This document shows, one piece after another, positions 25,123 through 32,933 of a stretch of 46,826 nucleotides of DNA. Positions within the stretch are counted from its first letter, which is position 1, and each line of letters begins with the position of its first letter. The notes below the pieces were generated by a model. It was not told the DNA's origin. It worked only from the letters and a program-made list of their open reading frames with translations, and ran no database searches. The stretch spans positions 1 through 46,826 of the forward strand of contig CAJTTO010000035.1 of assembly GCA_910579275.1 (NCBI GenBank), written 5' to 3'. Origin of the DNA: an uncultured Lachnospiraceae bacterium. GTDB taxonomy: Bacteria; Bacillota; Clostridia; Lachnospirales; Lachnospiraceae. The position numbers were made by a program, and so were the translations under genes.

Positions 25123-26213
25123 TATACCTCGCCTCCTTCCATCCTGACTTCCGTCAAATAGGATTCGGAGGTGATATAGCCGTCCGGTCCCGATTCCACA
25201 TAATCCTCCGGCGCGCGCAGCATATCCTGATTGGGTATAAAGTGCTGTTTCTGCGCATGCTCCGCCTCCGCTCCCTGCACCAGCGCATTCACCGGACAGA
25301 CATTGACACACCGCATACAGCCCTTGCAGTGGTAATAGTCAAGCCCCTGATTGACCATCATTTCCTTACCGTTGTATTCCCCTTTGGAAAACTGGAACAC
25401 CATATCCGGGCAGGTTGTGTCACACAGCCCGCAGTTAATGCAGCGCTCCTTGATAAAGACGGGAATATAACCCTGCCGTGACGGAGACAAATCCGCGACA
25501 GCCGTATTGCCAAAGCGCGGATTGACACCGCCTATGGGAGCTGTCGCATACCCCCACTCCTGACCGTCCCCGCACTGTCTTTCGTTTCCGGAGGGCGTTT
25601 CTGCATGTAATGGCAGTTCCCGCACCTGTTCATAGCCGCTTTCCAGACCGCGCAGATTTCCTTCCAGTGCATCCGGATATTTTCTGCCGAGACTGTCCCT
25701 GCAGATCTCGCGGACATCCTCAAGCCGTTCAACGCCCATCACTTTTGCAATCGCCCCAAGCATCACCACATTGACACGCGACTTTGACTCCATTGCAATC
25801 CGGCGGGCATTTACCACATAACACGTTTTGACATGGTTCGGAAGTCCGCTGATTTGATTTTCACGCCCCTCGTCAAGCGCTATAAGAACATTTGTCTGCT
25901 CGCTGCATCCTTTCCACACACCCTTATCCTGCACCAGCGCCTGATGGAACACTGCCAGAAGGTGCGGAAGAACCACTGGAGCATGTATCCGGATTTCCTT
26001 CTCCGGCAGACAGTAACGGATATACCCTTTCACGGGCGTTCCAGTCTTTTCCGAACCATAACTCGAAAATGCCGCACTGTTTAGATTAAGATATCTGACT
26101 GCCAGCTCTCCCAGCATTTTCCCGCAAAGATTTGCCCCCAGCCCGCCGATGCTTTCCAGACGAATCTCATAGTAATCCTGCTTTTCCAAAATCTGATTTA
26201 TATTCTCTGCCAT
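25122..26213 (-). CDS. 2-oxoacid:ferredoxin oxidoreductase, fused gamma-delta (ferredoxin) subunits
   Basis: 363 residues. The gamma domain (I-G-G-L-G-A-N-L, S-S-Y-G-S-E-K-T-G-T-P) spans about 1-190. A variable linker leads to an 8Fe ferredoxin domain: C258, C261, C264 and C268 for one cluster and C296, C299, C302 and C306 for the other. It receives electrons from the alpha-beta protein and passes them to free ferredoxin. The next gene overlaps by one base, so the two are made together. The chromate-type transporter genes end 52 nt upstream. Confidence 0.9.
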   Translation of the reverse strand: MAENINQILEKQDYYEIRLESIGGLGANLCGKMLGELAVRYLNLNSAAFSSYGSEKTGTPVKGYIRYCLPEKEIRIHAPVVLPHLLAVFHQALVQDKGVWKGCSEQTNVLIALDEGRENQISGLPNHVKTCYVVNARRIAMESKSRVNVVMLGAIAKVMGVERLEDVREICRDSLGRKYPDALEGNLRGLESGYEQVRELPLHAETPSGNERQCGDGQEWGYATAPIGGVNPRFGNTAVADLSPSRQGYIPVFIKERCINCGLCDTTCPDMVFQFSKGEYNGKEMMVNQGLDYYHCKGCMRCVNVCPVNALVQGAEAEHAQKQHFIPNQDMLRAPEDYVESGPDGYITSESYLTEVRMEGGEV

Positions 26214-26265
26214 GGCTACCCCCTTTGTTTTGCATTACCTATCTTTTCCATCACCCCATATCCTT

Positions 26266-26841
26266 TTATGTGACTGCCCCCATCAGCATATAGGCCACCG
26301 TACCGACGACACCGCTTCCGAAAATAATGGTGATTGCGCTAACTTTGAACTTCCGCAGAATCACAAGTGCGCCGACAAAAATAACCAGCTCCACAAGCCT
26401 GACGTCACGCAGTATAATGTCCGGCAGCTCAGCCTGAAACAGACCCAGCATCAGGATGGAGACACCCGCCGAGGCAATCAGCGCCACGACAGCCGGGCGC
26501 AGGGAGCCCAGCACAATCTGTACGCCGCTGACTGTGCGGTATTTATAGTAAAAATGTGCCAGCGCAAGGCAGATGATAAAAGACGGGATAATACATCCCA
26601 CCGTGCAGATGAGAACTCCCGGAATCCCCGCAATCCGCATTCCTACAAAGGTTGCGGAATTGATGGAAATGGGTCCCGGCGTCATCTCCGCCACAGTGAT
26701 TAAATCAGAAAACTCCTCCATGGTCATCAGCCCGTGAATGTTTACAATCTGCTCCTGAATCAGTGGAATTGCGGCGTATCCGCCACCCACGCTGAACAGT
26801 CCGACCTGAATAAAAGCAAAAAACAATTTTAATAACAGCAT
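26266..26841 (-). CDS. Chromate transporter (CHR) family half-subunit
   Basis: 191 residues, about six membrane helices. The short CHR signature is present: F-S-V-G-G-G-Y-A-A-I-P-L and M-T-P-G-P-I-S-I-N. CHR transporters export chromate or related oxyanions; in organisms without chromate exposure the true substrate is often unknown. Its ATG directly follows the TAA of the partner gene (TAAATG), so the two halves are coupled and should form a heterodimer. Confidence 0.9.
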   Translation of the reverse strand: MLLLKLFFAFIQVGLFSVGGGYAAIPLIQEQIVNIHGLMTMEEFSDLITVAEMTPGPISINSATFVGMRIAGIPGVLICTVGCIIPSFIICLALAHFYYKYRTVSGVQIVLGSLRPAVVALIASAGVSILMLGLFQAELPDIILRDVRLVELVIFVGALVILRKFKVSAITIIFGSGVVGTVAYMLMGAVT

Positions 26842-27411
26842 TTATGACTCCTTTCCGTTTTTAAGCGTGACAATCAAATCTGCTATCCCGATTCCAAGAC
26901 ATGCAAAAATAATAATCATTGCACTCACATCCAACAGGTATGTTGTCACAAAAGCAATCACCATCATCGCAATATATAAAGCGCGCCTTGTCTTCACGAC
27001 ATTTGTCGCCAGATTTATCACCACGTCAAAAATTACTGCTGCGACACCGGCACGCATGACCTGCAGTGCGACAGCAATATAAGGATTTGTACGGAATTGG
27101 TCATAGAATAGTGAAATAACCGAAATAATAACCATCGGGGGAAGAATTGTTCCGAGAATCGCTGTCAAGGAACCGACAATCCCTGCTATCCGGTAACCGA
27201 TAATAACAGAGGCGTTGACAGGAAGCGGTCCCGGTGCGGACTGCGTTATCGCCGTCACATCCAGCATCTCATCCTCCTCAAGCCATGCAAGTTCCTCGAC
27301 ATACTTCTTTTTCATAAGAGATACGATGACAAAGCCACCGCCAAAAGTGCAGGCGCTCAATACAAACATAGAGCGGAACAGTGTCCACAATTTACTGTAA
27401 TCCTTTTTCAT
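26842..27411 (-). CDS. Chromate transporter (CHR) family half-subunit
   Basis: 189 residues, about six membrane helices, with the paired signature T-F-G-G-G-F-V-I-V and S-A-P-G-P-L-P-V-N. It forms the first half of the two-gene CHR transporter with the next gene. The ATG at 27411 follows GGAGGAATC. Its position upstream of the oxidoreductase and superoxide reductase genes suggests a shared transcript, though the metabolic link is unclear. Confidence 0.9.
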   Translation of the reverse strand: MKKDYSKLWTLFRSMFVLSACTFGGGFVIVSLMKKKYVEELAWLEEDEMLDVTAITQSAPGPLPVNASVIIGYRIAGIVGSLTAILGTILPPMVIISVISLFYDQFRTNPYIAVALQVMRAGVAAVIFDVVINLATNVVKTRRALYIAMMVIAFVTTYLLDVSAMIIIFACLGIGIADLIVTLKNGKES

Positions 27412-27489
27412 GATTCCTCCGTTTTCAAACCAAGCATTTTCTTTTCGTATTATGCGGAGTTCTCATAAATTTATGTATGGCACACGATT

Positions 27490-27723
27490 TTATTTCACGC
27501 CTCTGTTGCGCATCCAGCAGACACGCACATTTCCCATTGCCGCGCTCGTTTTTCTCTTTTGTGCAGACATCAGCCGGCGGCACTCCAGCGCAAAGACACT
27601 GCCATCCGCCAGCTGTACCATAATGACATTTTTCCTGTCATTCACCACGATATCCCTGATTTCCATGTTGTCTGCATCATTTAGTAAATCAAACATCTTA
27701 TCCTTAAAGTAGTTCAGCTCCAT
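27490..27723 (-). CDS. Small conserved-looking protein of unknown function
   Basis: 77 residues from an ATG at 27723 preceded by AAAGGGG. The N-terminal half is acidic (M-E-L-N-Y-F-K-D-K-M-F-D-L-L-N-D-A-D) and the C-terminal end is basic (R-R-L-M-S-A-Q-K-R-K). The middle reads like beta strands (N-V-I-M-V-Q-L-A-D-G-S-V-F). I do not recognise a family. It may head the CHR-oxidoreductase transcript (78-nt gap). Upstream, the minus strand has a TATAAT but no convincing -35. Confidence 0.5.
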   Translation of the reverse strand: MELNYFKDKMFDLLNDADNMEIRDIVVNDRKNVIMVQLADGSVFALECRRLMSAQKRKTSAAMGNVRVCWMRNRGVK

Positions 27724-27925
27724 TTTTATCCCCTTTCTTGTCATTCGTCCCTTAAAGTTCTGTATCTGTCAATATACGACTAATTATCGTCTCTTATCAC
27801 ACTATACCAAGTATTATACAAAATAACAAGAAAAACCGATTTACACTTTTCGACACGAAACGACCATGTCGTCCGTTGTCGTTCCTGACGCATCCCGCAG
27901 GAAAGCCCAACGAATACCATCGTAT

Positions 27926-28062
27926 GTAACAGTTCAGCCTTCGGCTTCCTGTTACAGGCATCAAGCCATGCAAAACCACTTCGTGGTGGCTTGATGCATC
28001 TCTACCTATATGTTATTTCACGGACTTTGCAGCCAGTGCAAAGTCCTGGGCTGAACTGTTAC
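27926..28062 (+). mobile_element. Family A miniature element (copy A4), 137 bp, with perfect 8-bp target duplication
   Basis: The ends GTAACAGTTCAG (27926-27937) and CTGAACTGTTAC (28051-28062) are perfect 12-bp inverted repeats. CATCGTAT flanks both sides (27918-27925 and 28063-28070). Inside are a 40-nt nested hairpin (27958-27997: stem GCATCAAGCCA/TGGCTTGATGC, bulge TGCAAAA, inner CCAC-TTC-GTGG) and a second hairpin GGACTTTGCA/TGCAAAGTCC near 28022-28046. It is the clearest copy of the family. The rest of the gap 27724-28170 holds the promoter of the next gene and no other gene. Confidence 0.9.
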
Positions 28063-28091
28063 CATCGTATTACATTTTTGCAAATTTCTTG

Positions 28092-28120
28092 TTGTCAATC
28101 TATGGAAAATTTGATAGAAT
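28092..28120 (+). promoter_or_regulatory. Promoter of the small XRE regulator
   Basis: TTGTCA (28092-28097), a 17-nt spacer and TAGAAT (28115-28120) fit the sigma-A consensus well and lie 50 nt before the start codon. Confidence 0.7.
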
Positions 28121-28170
28121 AAAGTCGAAAATAACAAATACGTAGTCTGTCCAGAGGGGAGGAAATCGCG

Positions 28171-28404
28171 TTGGAAGAAGGATTTGGCCATTTAGAAATT
28201 AAACTGGACGAACTGTTGGAAAAACGGGGATTAAACAAAAACAAACTATCCCATAAGGCTGAAATGAATTGGAAACAAATTGATAATTACTGCACAAACA
28301 ATGTTACAAGACTGGATGTCGCAGTCCTCTGCAAATTATGTACCGCACTCGACTGCAAAATACAGGATCTGTTGGTTTTCCATCCGGATGACGAAAGAAG
28401 TTAG
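28171..28404 (+). CDS. Small XRE/Cro-type helix-turn-helix regulator
   Basis: 77 residues. It has the compact XRE fold of YozG-like regulators: L-D-E-L-L-E-K-R-G-L-N-K-N-K-L-S, then W-K-Q-I-D-N-Y and L-C-K-L-C-T-A-L-D-C-K-I-Q-D-L-L. The start is TTG at 28171, supported by GGAGG 8 nt upstream and by the promoter at 28092. The stop lies inside the terminator hairpin. It stands alone on this strand between convergent and divergent genes, so its target is unknown. Confidence 0.85.
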   Translation: MEEGFGHLEIKLDELLEKRGLNKNKLSHKAEMNWKQIDNYCTNNVTRLDVAVLCKLCTALDCKIQDLLVFHPDDERS

Positions 28405-28440
28405 GGCATGTCTGTTGTACAAACACGCCCTAACTTTTTA
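28399..28440 (+). terminator. Intrinsic terminator after the XRE gene
   Basis: AGTTAGGGC (28399-28407) pairs with GCCCTAACT (28427-28435), followed by TTTTTA. The loop has extra pairing. The stem includes the stop codon of the regulator. It may also act weakly for the convergent permease gene ending at 28448. Confidence 0.85.
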
Positions 28441-28447
28441 TATTGCT

Positions 28448-30667
28448 TTATTGATGTATGGCATTTCTTGTCCTGTTGAGGAAACCACGCACGCGCTTCC
28501 TCTGAAGGAAAATGTCATAGCTTTTGATAATCAGTACCGAGCACTTTGCCTGCTCCATGATTTTGTCCGTCCGAAATCCGGTAACGACCTCCTGAATTCC
28601 CCAGTCAAGGGACGCGCCCATAATAATAAGGTCATACTGACCGGAGAACGATACCACTTTCTCAATCAAGTCGCCGCTGCACACCATAATCTTTGTAGGC
28701 TGGTCGAATTTCGCCGCGGATTTGTCCAGATACGCCTTTGTGCTCTCCACATCCTCCTCATGATCCACCACATTCAGAAGTGTAATCTTTGCGCCGTAGG
28801 CATTGGCTATCCTGTTGACCACCTTTGCCGTCATTTTGGAATATTTTCCGCCGCCGTATGGGAACAGGATGTTTTTAAACTCCATGTCCTGCTTCTGCAT
28901 CCGCAGGACGCCGACATCCGCAGGCGCCTCCTGAAGCATCCGGTATGTAATGTTTCCATGCATGTATTTTGCCAGACCGGAACCGTGCCATCCCATAATG
29001 ACAAGCGGATTTTTCTCCTTTTTCACCACGGACATAATCGCGTGGAATGCATCCCTCGAGTTAATCAGCACAGGCCGCATACAGGATTCCGCCTCATACG
29101 CCTTGAGCTTCTGCACGACAATATCCTGTACGCCCATCGACTGCATCATCGTATCATAATCTGCGATTGTCAAAAGGTTATCCGGAAACACATTGACCTT
29201 CACAGGAACAACCGTCGTGCTTTCCTCCGACAGGGCAATCTTTCTGCCAAAATCCAGCAGACCATCTGCAGTCTTCGGATTGGAAACCGGAATGACGATT
29301 TCGTTTTTCCGATTATCTTTCTTATGCTCCTTTATTTCAGGAATATCGACAATGGATATTCCCTTGGACGCATACTTGAGGTTCGGCATGACAAGATAAT
29401 AGTAAATGATTCCGGCTCCAATCACGCAAACTGCTATTATCAATGCCGGACGGTCGGATATCGCCAGATTGCAAATCAGGAACAGATTCATCCCAATGCC
29501 GAGTAAAGGTGTTATCGGATAAAGGGGAACGCGGAACTTTCGTTCCAGCTCCGGCTTTTTCTGCCGGAAGATAATCAGCGCCACATTGACCAGACTGTAG
29601 CCTGTCAGCGAAAAAATGCTTGTGACTGTCGAGATGTGTTCCAGATCACGGATTGTCACAGCAGCAAAAACGATGACGGACGAGACAACAATCGAAAAAA
29701 CAGGGGTCTTTGTCGTCCTGTTAATTGTCTTGAACAGACTTGGCAGACGCTGGTCACGCGCCATCGCAAAGGACGTCCGCGAAGATGCCATGACTGCCGT
29801 GTTAATGGATGAAAGCGTTGCCAGTATTCCGGCGAACGCAAACAAATAGCCGCCAACTGCCCCGCCCATGTAAGCTGCCGTGTCAATCATGGGCGTACTG
29901 GTAACCTCCGGCACAAGCTGCTGCCACGGAATAATGCCGCAGCCGATAAAGAATACGGAAGTCTTTATCACGATAACTGCCGCAATCGATATTAAAATCG
30001 CTTTCGGAATCGTCTTCTCCGGCTCGATGACCTCCTCGCTCGCAGTCGTTATGAGTCCGTAGCCGATATACGTCATGTACAGAAACCCCATCGCGTTGAA
30101 AACGCCCGACATCCCCCGCGGGGTAAACGGCTTCTGGTTTTCCATGTCCAAGTGGAAAATTCCCGCGATAACATAAAGCGCCAGCAGTGCAATCAGCACC
30201 GTTGTGATAACATTCTGTAACGTGCCGGAGCTTTTTGTTCCTTTTATGTTCGTAAACATAACGTAGACGACAAGCAGATACGCCGCCGCCATCTGCGGAA
30301 TAAACGGAAAAATATAGTTGATAAAGTTTCCAAATCCCAGTGCAAACAGTCCGCACGACATGGCATAACCAAGCCAGAATCCCCACCCGCAGATAAAGCC
30401 GATAATGTTGTTGCCCGTGGCCTCCTTCACATAGACATAGCCGCCGCCCGCCTTTGGAATAACTGTCACCAGCTCCGCAAAAGACAGTCCCGTGAACACC
30501 GCCGCAATGCCTGCCAGAAAAATGGCAAGCGACGCGCCCGGCCCCGCTGTCGCATAGCTTGTTCCTGCCAGAACAAAGATGGCAGAACCAATCATTGTAC
30601 CAATGCTAATCATCAGTGCAGAATACATTCCCAATGTTCTGTCCAGCTTTTCTTTCACCGTTATCAC
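28448..30667 (-). CDS. APC family amino acid permease with C-terminal universal stress protein domains
   Basis: 739 residues. Residues 1-430 form an APC permease of about 12 helices (G-T-M-I-G-S-A-I-F-V-L near the N-terminus, F-A-E-L-V-T-V-I-P-K-A-G-G-G-Y-V-Y). The last 290 are cytoplasmic and look like two USP (UspA-like) domains (F-K-N-I-L-F-P-Y-G-G-G, then I-I-M-G-A-S-L). It should take up an amino acid or polyamine, with the USP part sensing nucleotides. The start is GTG at 30667 with AGGAAAGGA upstream. It lies 61 nt after the PRTase-TRSP gene on the same strand. Confidence 0.88.
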   Translation of the reverse strand: MITVKEKLDRTLGMYSALMISIGTMIGSAIFVLAGTSYATAGPGASLAIFLAGIAAVFTGLSFAELVTVIPKAGGGYVYVKEATGNNIIGFICGWGFWLGYAMSCGLFALGFGNFINYIFPFIPQMAAAYLLVVYVMFTNIKGTKSSGTLQNVITTVLIALLALYVIAGIFHLDMENQKPFTPRGMSGVFNAMGFLYMTYIGYGLITTASEEVIEPEKTIPKAILISIAAVIVIKTSVFFIGCGIIPWQQLVPEVTSTPMIDTAAYMGGAVGGYLFAFAGILATLSSINTAVMASSRTSFAMARDQRLPSLFKTINRTTKTPVFSIVVSSVIVFAAVTIRDLEHISTVTSIFSLTGYSLVNVALIIFRQKKPELERKFRVPLYPITPLLGIGMNLFLICNLAISDRPALIIAVCVIGAGIIYYYLVMPNLKYASKGISIVDIPEIKEHKKDNRKNEIVIPVSNPKTADGLLDFGRKIALSEESTTVVPVKVNVFPDNLLTIADYDTMMQSMGVQDIVVQKLKAYEAESCMRPVLINSRDAFHAIMSVVKKEKNPLVIMGWHGSGLAKYMHGNITYRMLQEAPADVGVLRMQKQDMEFKNILFPYGGGKYSKMTAKVVNRIANAYGAKITLLNVVDHEEDVESTKAYLDKSAAKFDQPTKIMVCSGDLIEKVVSFSGQYDLIIMGASLDWGIQEVVTGFRTDKIMEQAKCSVLIIKSYDIFLQRKRVRGFLNRTRNAIHQ

Positions 30668-30694
30668 GTCCTTTCCTAAAAATCCTCATTTTCG

Positions 30695-30731
30695 CTAACC
30701 GTTCAGCCTATGGGCGACGTCCCGCCCATTA
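30695..30731 (-). repeat. Degenerate family A end with GC-rich hairpin (copy A8)
   Basis: On the minus strand CTGTAA, then ATGGGCG-GGACGT-CGCCCAT and CTGAACGGTTAG. The last twelve bases match the family A terminus at 10 of 12. The hairpin replaces the usual AGCC-TTC-GGCT. The stop codon of the TRSP gene is the TAA at its start. Confidence 0.4.
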
Positions 30732-31844
30732 CAGCTGAAAGAAATAAATCCGTTCATTTCCACTGGCTGCCAAAGCACGATACAGTGTTTCCATTCCCGC
30801 TGCCGTGTCTCCCTGCGCATCCGTAATAATGACAACCATGTCATATTTTTGCAGTTCATAGAGATACGTCGTGCGGCTGCTGTCATAAAAGCTTGCAAGC
30901 TCATACCTTGTGTGGAACGGGTAATTTTCCGCACTGCTCACGGCAATCGGACTTCTCGTTGTCGCGTGAAAGCGGACATCATTCCCCCGCGCCTCTATTC
31001 TGTCTGCCACATAAAGCGCAGGATACATAAACTCCTCTGTCCCAAGCACCAATATCTTCTGCGCATTTTCGAAATCTATCTGTTCCGCAATATCCTGATA
31101 CAAGGACGCGCAGTATTTTTGGTAGGCTGCCGAATGGACAATCCGTCTGGTATCCATCCGTCCTTTTAATTTACTGCTGCACATAGTGACTTGCCCATTC
31201 TGTCCAGCCTGCGCGCCATCCTTGCATCTGACGTAAGTCCCGTCCTCATTATAAGCCTGTGCAATTTCCGCATATGCGGCATGGTCTGTCTTTACAAGCC
31301 AGAACAGGTCTATCTGGCTCCGTCCATACGCGTCCAGCGCCGTTTTGTCCATCCCGTTTAATATAGAAGCGACAGAAAACTTTATTTTTTCCGAATACTG
31401 TTTTTTCAGGATTGTTATGATGTTCTGGATTGTCTTTCCCGTTGTGACCTCGTCCTCGACAAAAAGGATTCTGTCGATTGATTTGACCACGCTGTCAATG
31501 TCATTCCTGACAAGCTTCTGTTCTGTGGCGTGACTGTGCTCCTCCGAAAAATAAAGATACGCGGCATCGGGGACAAGCTCCCTTGTCGTCTGCATATAAT
31601 CCGCCCCCAGCTCTGCCGCCACCGCCGCGCCGATTGCCGTCGCCGTCTCCGCAAAGCCGATTACCAGCAATGTTTCCTTTTCATATAAACCGCGCAGTTT
31701 GTCTGCCAGTGCGCGAAACATCGCAAGCGCCTCACCAGGCTTTACCGGAATATGTTTTCCCTGAAGCCGGTTGACTACCAGATAACTGCGTTTTTTGTTG
31801 TTCTCGCGTCTGGCGACCCGCACCAAATCTTGTTCTGTGTACAT
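30729..31844 (-). CDS. Phosphoribosyltransferase with C-terminal TRSP domain
   Basis: About 371 residues. The PRTase part has the PRPP loop F-V-E-D-E-V-T-T-G-K-T (about 128-138). The C-terminal TRSP domain shows F-H-A-T-T-R-S-P-I-A. This architecture is known from tellurite-resistance (Ter) clusters, where it occurs with an ATP-grasp enzyme and TerD proteins in a proposed nucleotide-like pathway. None of those partners is nearby. The ATG at 31844 is chosen for AAAGGAAAAAGA just before it; the longer frame to 31916 lacks a site. It probably shares a transcript with the APC-USP gene. Confidence 0.85.
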   Translation of the reverse strand: MYTEQDLVRVARRENNKKRSYLVVNRLQGKHIPVKPGEALAMFRALADKLRGLYEKETLLVIGFAETATAIGAAVAAELGADYMQTTRELVPDAAYLYFSEEHSHATEQKLVRNDIDSVVKSIDRILFVEDEVTTGKTIQNIITILKKQYSEKIKFSVASILNGMDKTALDAYGRSQIDLFWLVKTDHAAYAEIAQAYNEDGTYVRCKDGAQAGQNGQVTMCSSKLKGRMDTRRIVHSAAYQKYCASLYQDIAEQIDFENAQKILVLGTEEFMYPALYVADRIEARGNDVRFHATTRSPIAVSSAENYPFHTRYELASFYDSSRTTYLYELQKYDMVVIITDAQGDTAAGMETLYRALAASGNERIYFFQL

Positions 31845-31889
31845 TCTTTTTCCTTTCCGAATTCCCCCACCACACATTGGCGTTTTTTC

Positions 31890-32056
31890 GTAACTGTTCA
31901 GTACAGCACTGCGCACTTGCTGCGAATTATGGCTTTATAAGCCACGTAAAAAAGCGCAAATTGCGTCAGGCATCAAGCCATGGTACATGGCTTTGACGCC
32001 ACGAAGTGGATTTGCATGGCTTGATGCTCGTAACTATGAAGGTACTGAATCGTTAC
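31890..32056 (+). mobile_element. Family A miniature element (copy A5), 167 bp
   Basis: Ends are GTAACTGTTCAG (31890-31901) and CTGAATCGTTAC (32045-32056). Flanking octamers GTTTTTTC (31882-31889) and GTTTTTTT (32057-32064) match at 7 of 8. The inner hairpin (31970-32027) has the same outer stem as copy A4 with a longer interior. The right 27 bases closely match copy A2. Confidence 0.8.
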
Positions 32057-32107
32057 GTTTTTTTCTTATTATACAGTTATATGCTTTCCGCCACAAGAGA
32101 AAAATGC

Positions 32108-32249
32108 ATTACTGTTCAGACATCCGCCAAAGTAGTGGGAATCGTGCGCCAAAATGCCTGCCTTTTAGCATTTTTGTACAAAATCTGTTATCATTCATAC
32201 CTCAATAGCTTGTATGCCGATAAAAGCCGGCGTGGGTGTGAATGATAAC
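32108..32249 (+). mobile_element. Family B miniature element (copy B2)
   Basis: Close to 90% identical by eye to B1 along its full length, including the inverted repeat in its right half (32186-32200 and 32236-32250). Flanking octamers AAAAATGC (32100-32107) and AAAATTGG (32250-32257) match at 6 of 8, consistent with a decayed duplication. Both B copies sit 50-85 bp downstream of a family A copy. From 32258 to 32368 only the leader of the next gene is seen, with a weak promoter-like TTTACA. Confidence 0.75.
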
Positions 32250-32368
32250 AAAATTGGCAATTCATCCTATATATCTGTAGAAATAGTATTTACAAGAAGT
32301 CCTAAAACGTGATATCTTTTTTGTAGGAAATACCGCCATCGATACGACAAATTCAGGAGGAATTCATC

Positions 32369-32851
32369 ATGCAGAGAAACATATTTACCGCCCCCGGGGC
32401 ACATATCATCGGCGATGTGCAGGCAGGAGAAAATGTAGGCATATGGTACAATGCCGTTGTCCGCGGGGACACCAATACTATCACAATCGGAGACAACAGC
32501 AATGTGCAGGACAATGCCACCATCCACACAGATGCGGACTTCCCAGTCCGTATTGGAGCAGGCGTGACAATCGGGCACAATGCCGTCGTGCATGGCTGCA
32601 CCATCGGGGACAACACTGTCATCGGCATGGGCAGCATTATTTTAAACGGCGCAGTGATCGGCAGCAGCTGCATCATCGGCGCAGGCTCCCTTGTCACTGG
32701 AAAAATGCGGATCCCTGACAATTCACTCGCTTTTGGTAATCCTGCAAAGATTGTCAGAGCCGTAACCGCGGAGGAAGCAGAAGCCAACCGGAAAAATGCA
32801 ATGAACTATGCGTCTTACTGTACTTTACAAAATTCCATATTGATTTTATAG
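32369..32851 (+). CDS. Gamma-class carbonic anhydrase-like protein
   Basis: 160 residues of left-handed beta-helix hexapeptide repeats. The zinc ligands are present: T-I-H-T-D (H53) and G-H-N-A-V-V-H-G (H70, H75), along with the N-terminal N-A-V-V-R-G-D. It probably interconverts CO2 and bicarbonate as a trimer, although many gamma-class members show little activity. The ATG at 32369 follows AGGAGG. The last 15 residues after N-R-K-N-A-M-N-Y depart from the usual charged helix and end in a hydrophobic tail, which may reflect a changed 3' end. Confidence 0.88.
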   Translation: MQRNIFTAPGAHIIGDVQAGENVGIWYNAVVRGDTNTITIGDNSNVQDNATIHTDADFPVRIGAGVTIGHNAVVHGCTIGDNTVIGMGSIILNGAVIGSSCIIGAGSLVTGKMRIPDNSLAFGNPAKIVRAVTAEEAEANRKNAMNYASYCTLQNSILIL

Positions 32852-32868
32852 ATACAAAAAGCTATAAT
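32840..32868 (+). promoter_or_regulatory. Promoter candidate of the CPA2 antiporter
   Basis: TTGATT (32840-32845), 17 nt and TATAAT (32863-32868). It overlaps the end of the carbonic anhydrase gene and lies about 65 nt before the antiporter start. Confidence 0.55.
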
Positions 32869-32933
32869 GAATACGTTATAGGGGAATCAAGTGAAACTTG
32901 GAATTTGTGTGATTACGAAAGAGGGGGAATCAA

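Noticed and set aside
27926..28062. Family A hairpins as retron or DGR parts
   Set aside because: There is no reverse transcriptase in the window. The 8-bp target duplications fit transposition.
30729..31844. Complete tellurite resistance cluster
   Set aside because: Only the PRTase-TRSP protein is present; TerD-like and ATP-grasp genes are absent from the window.
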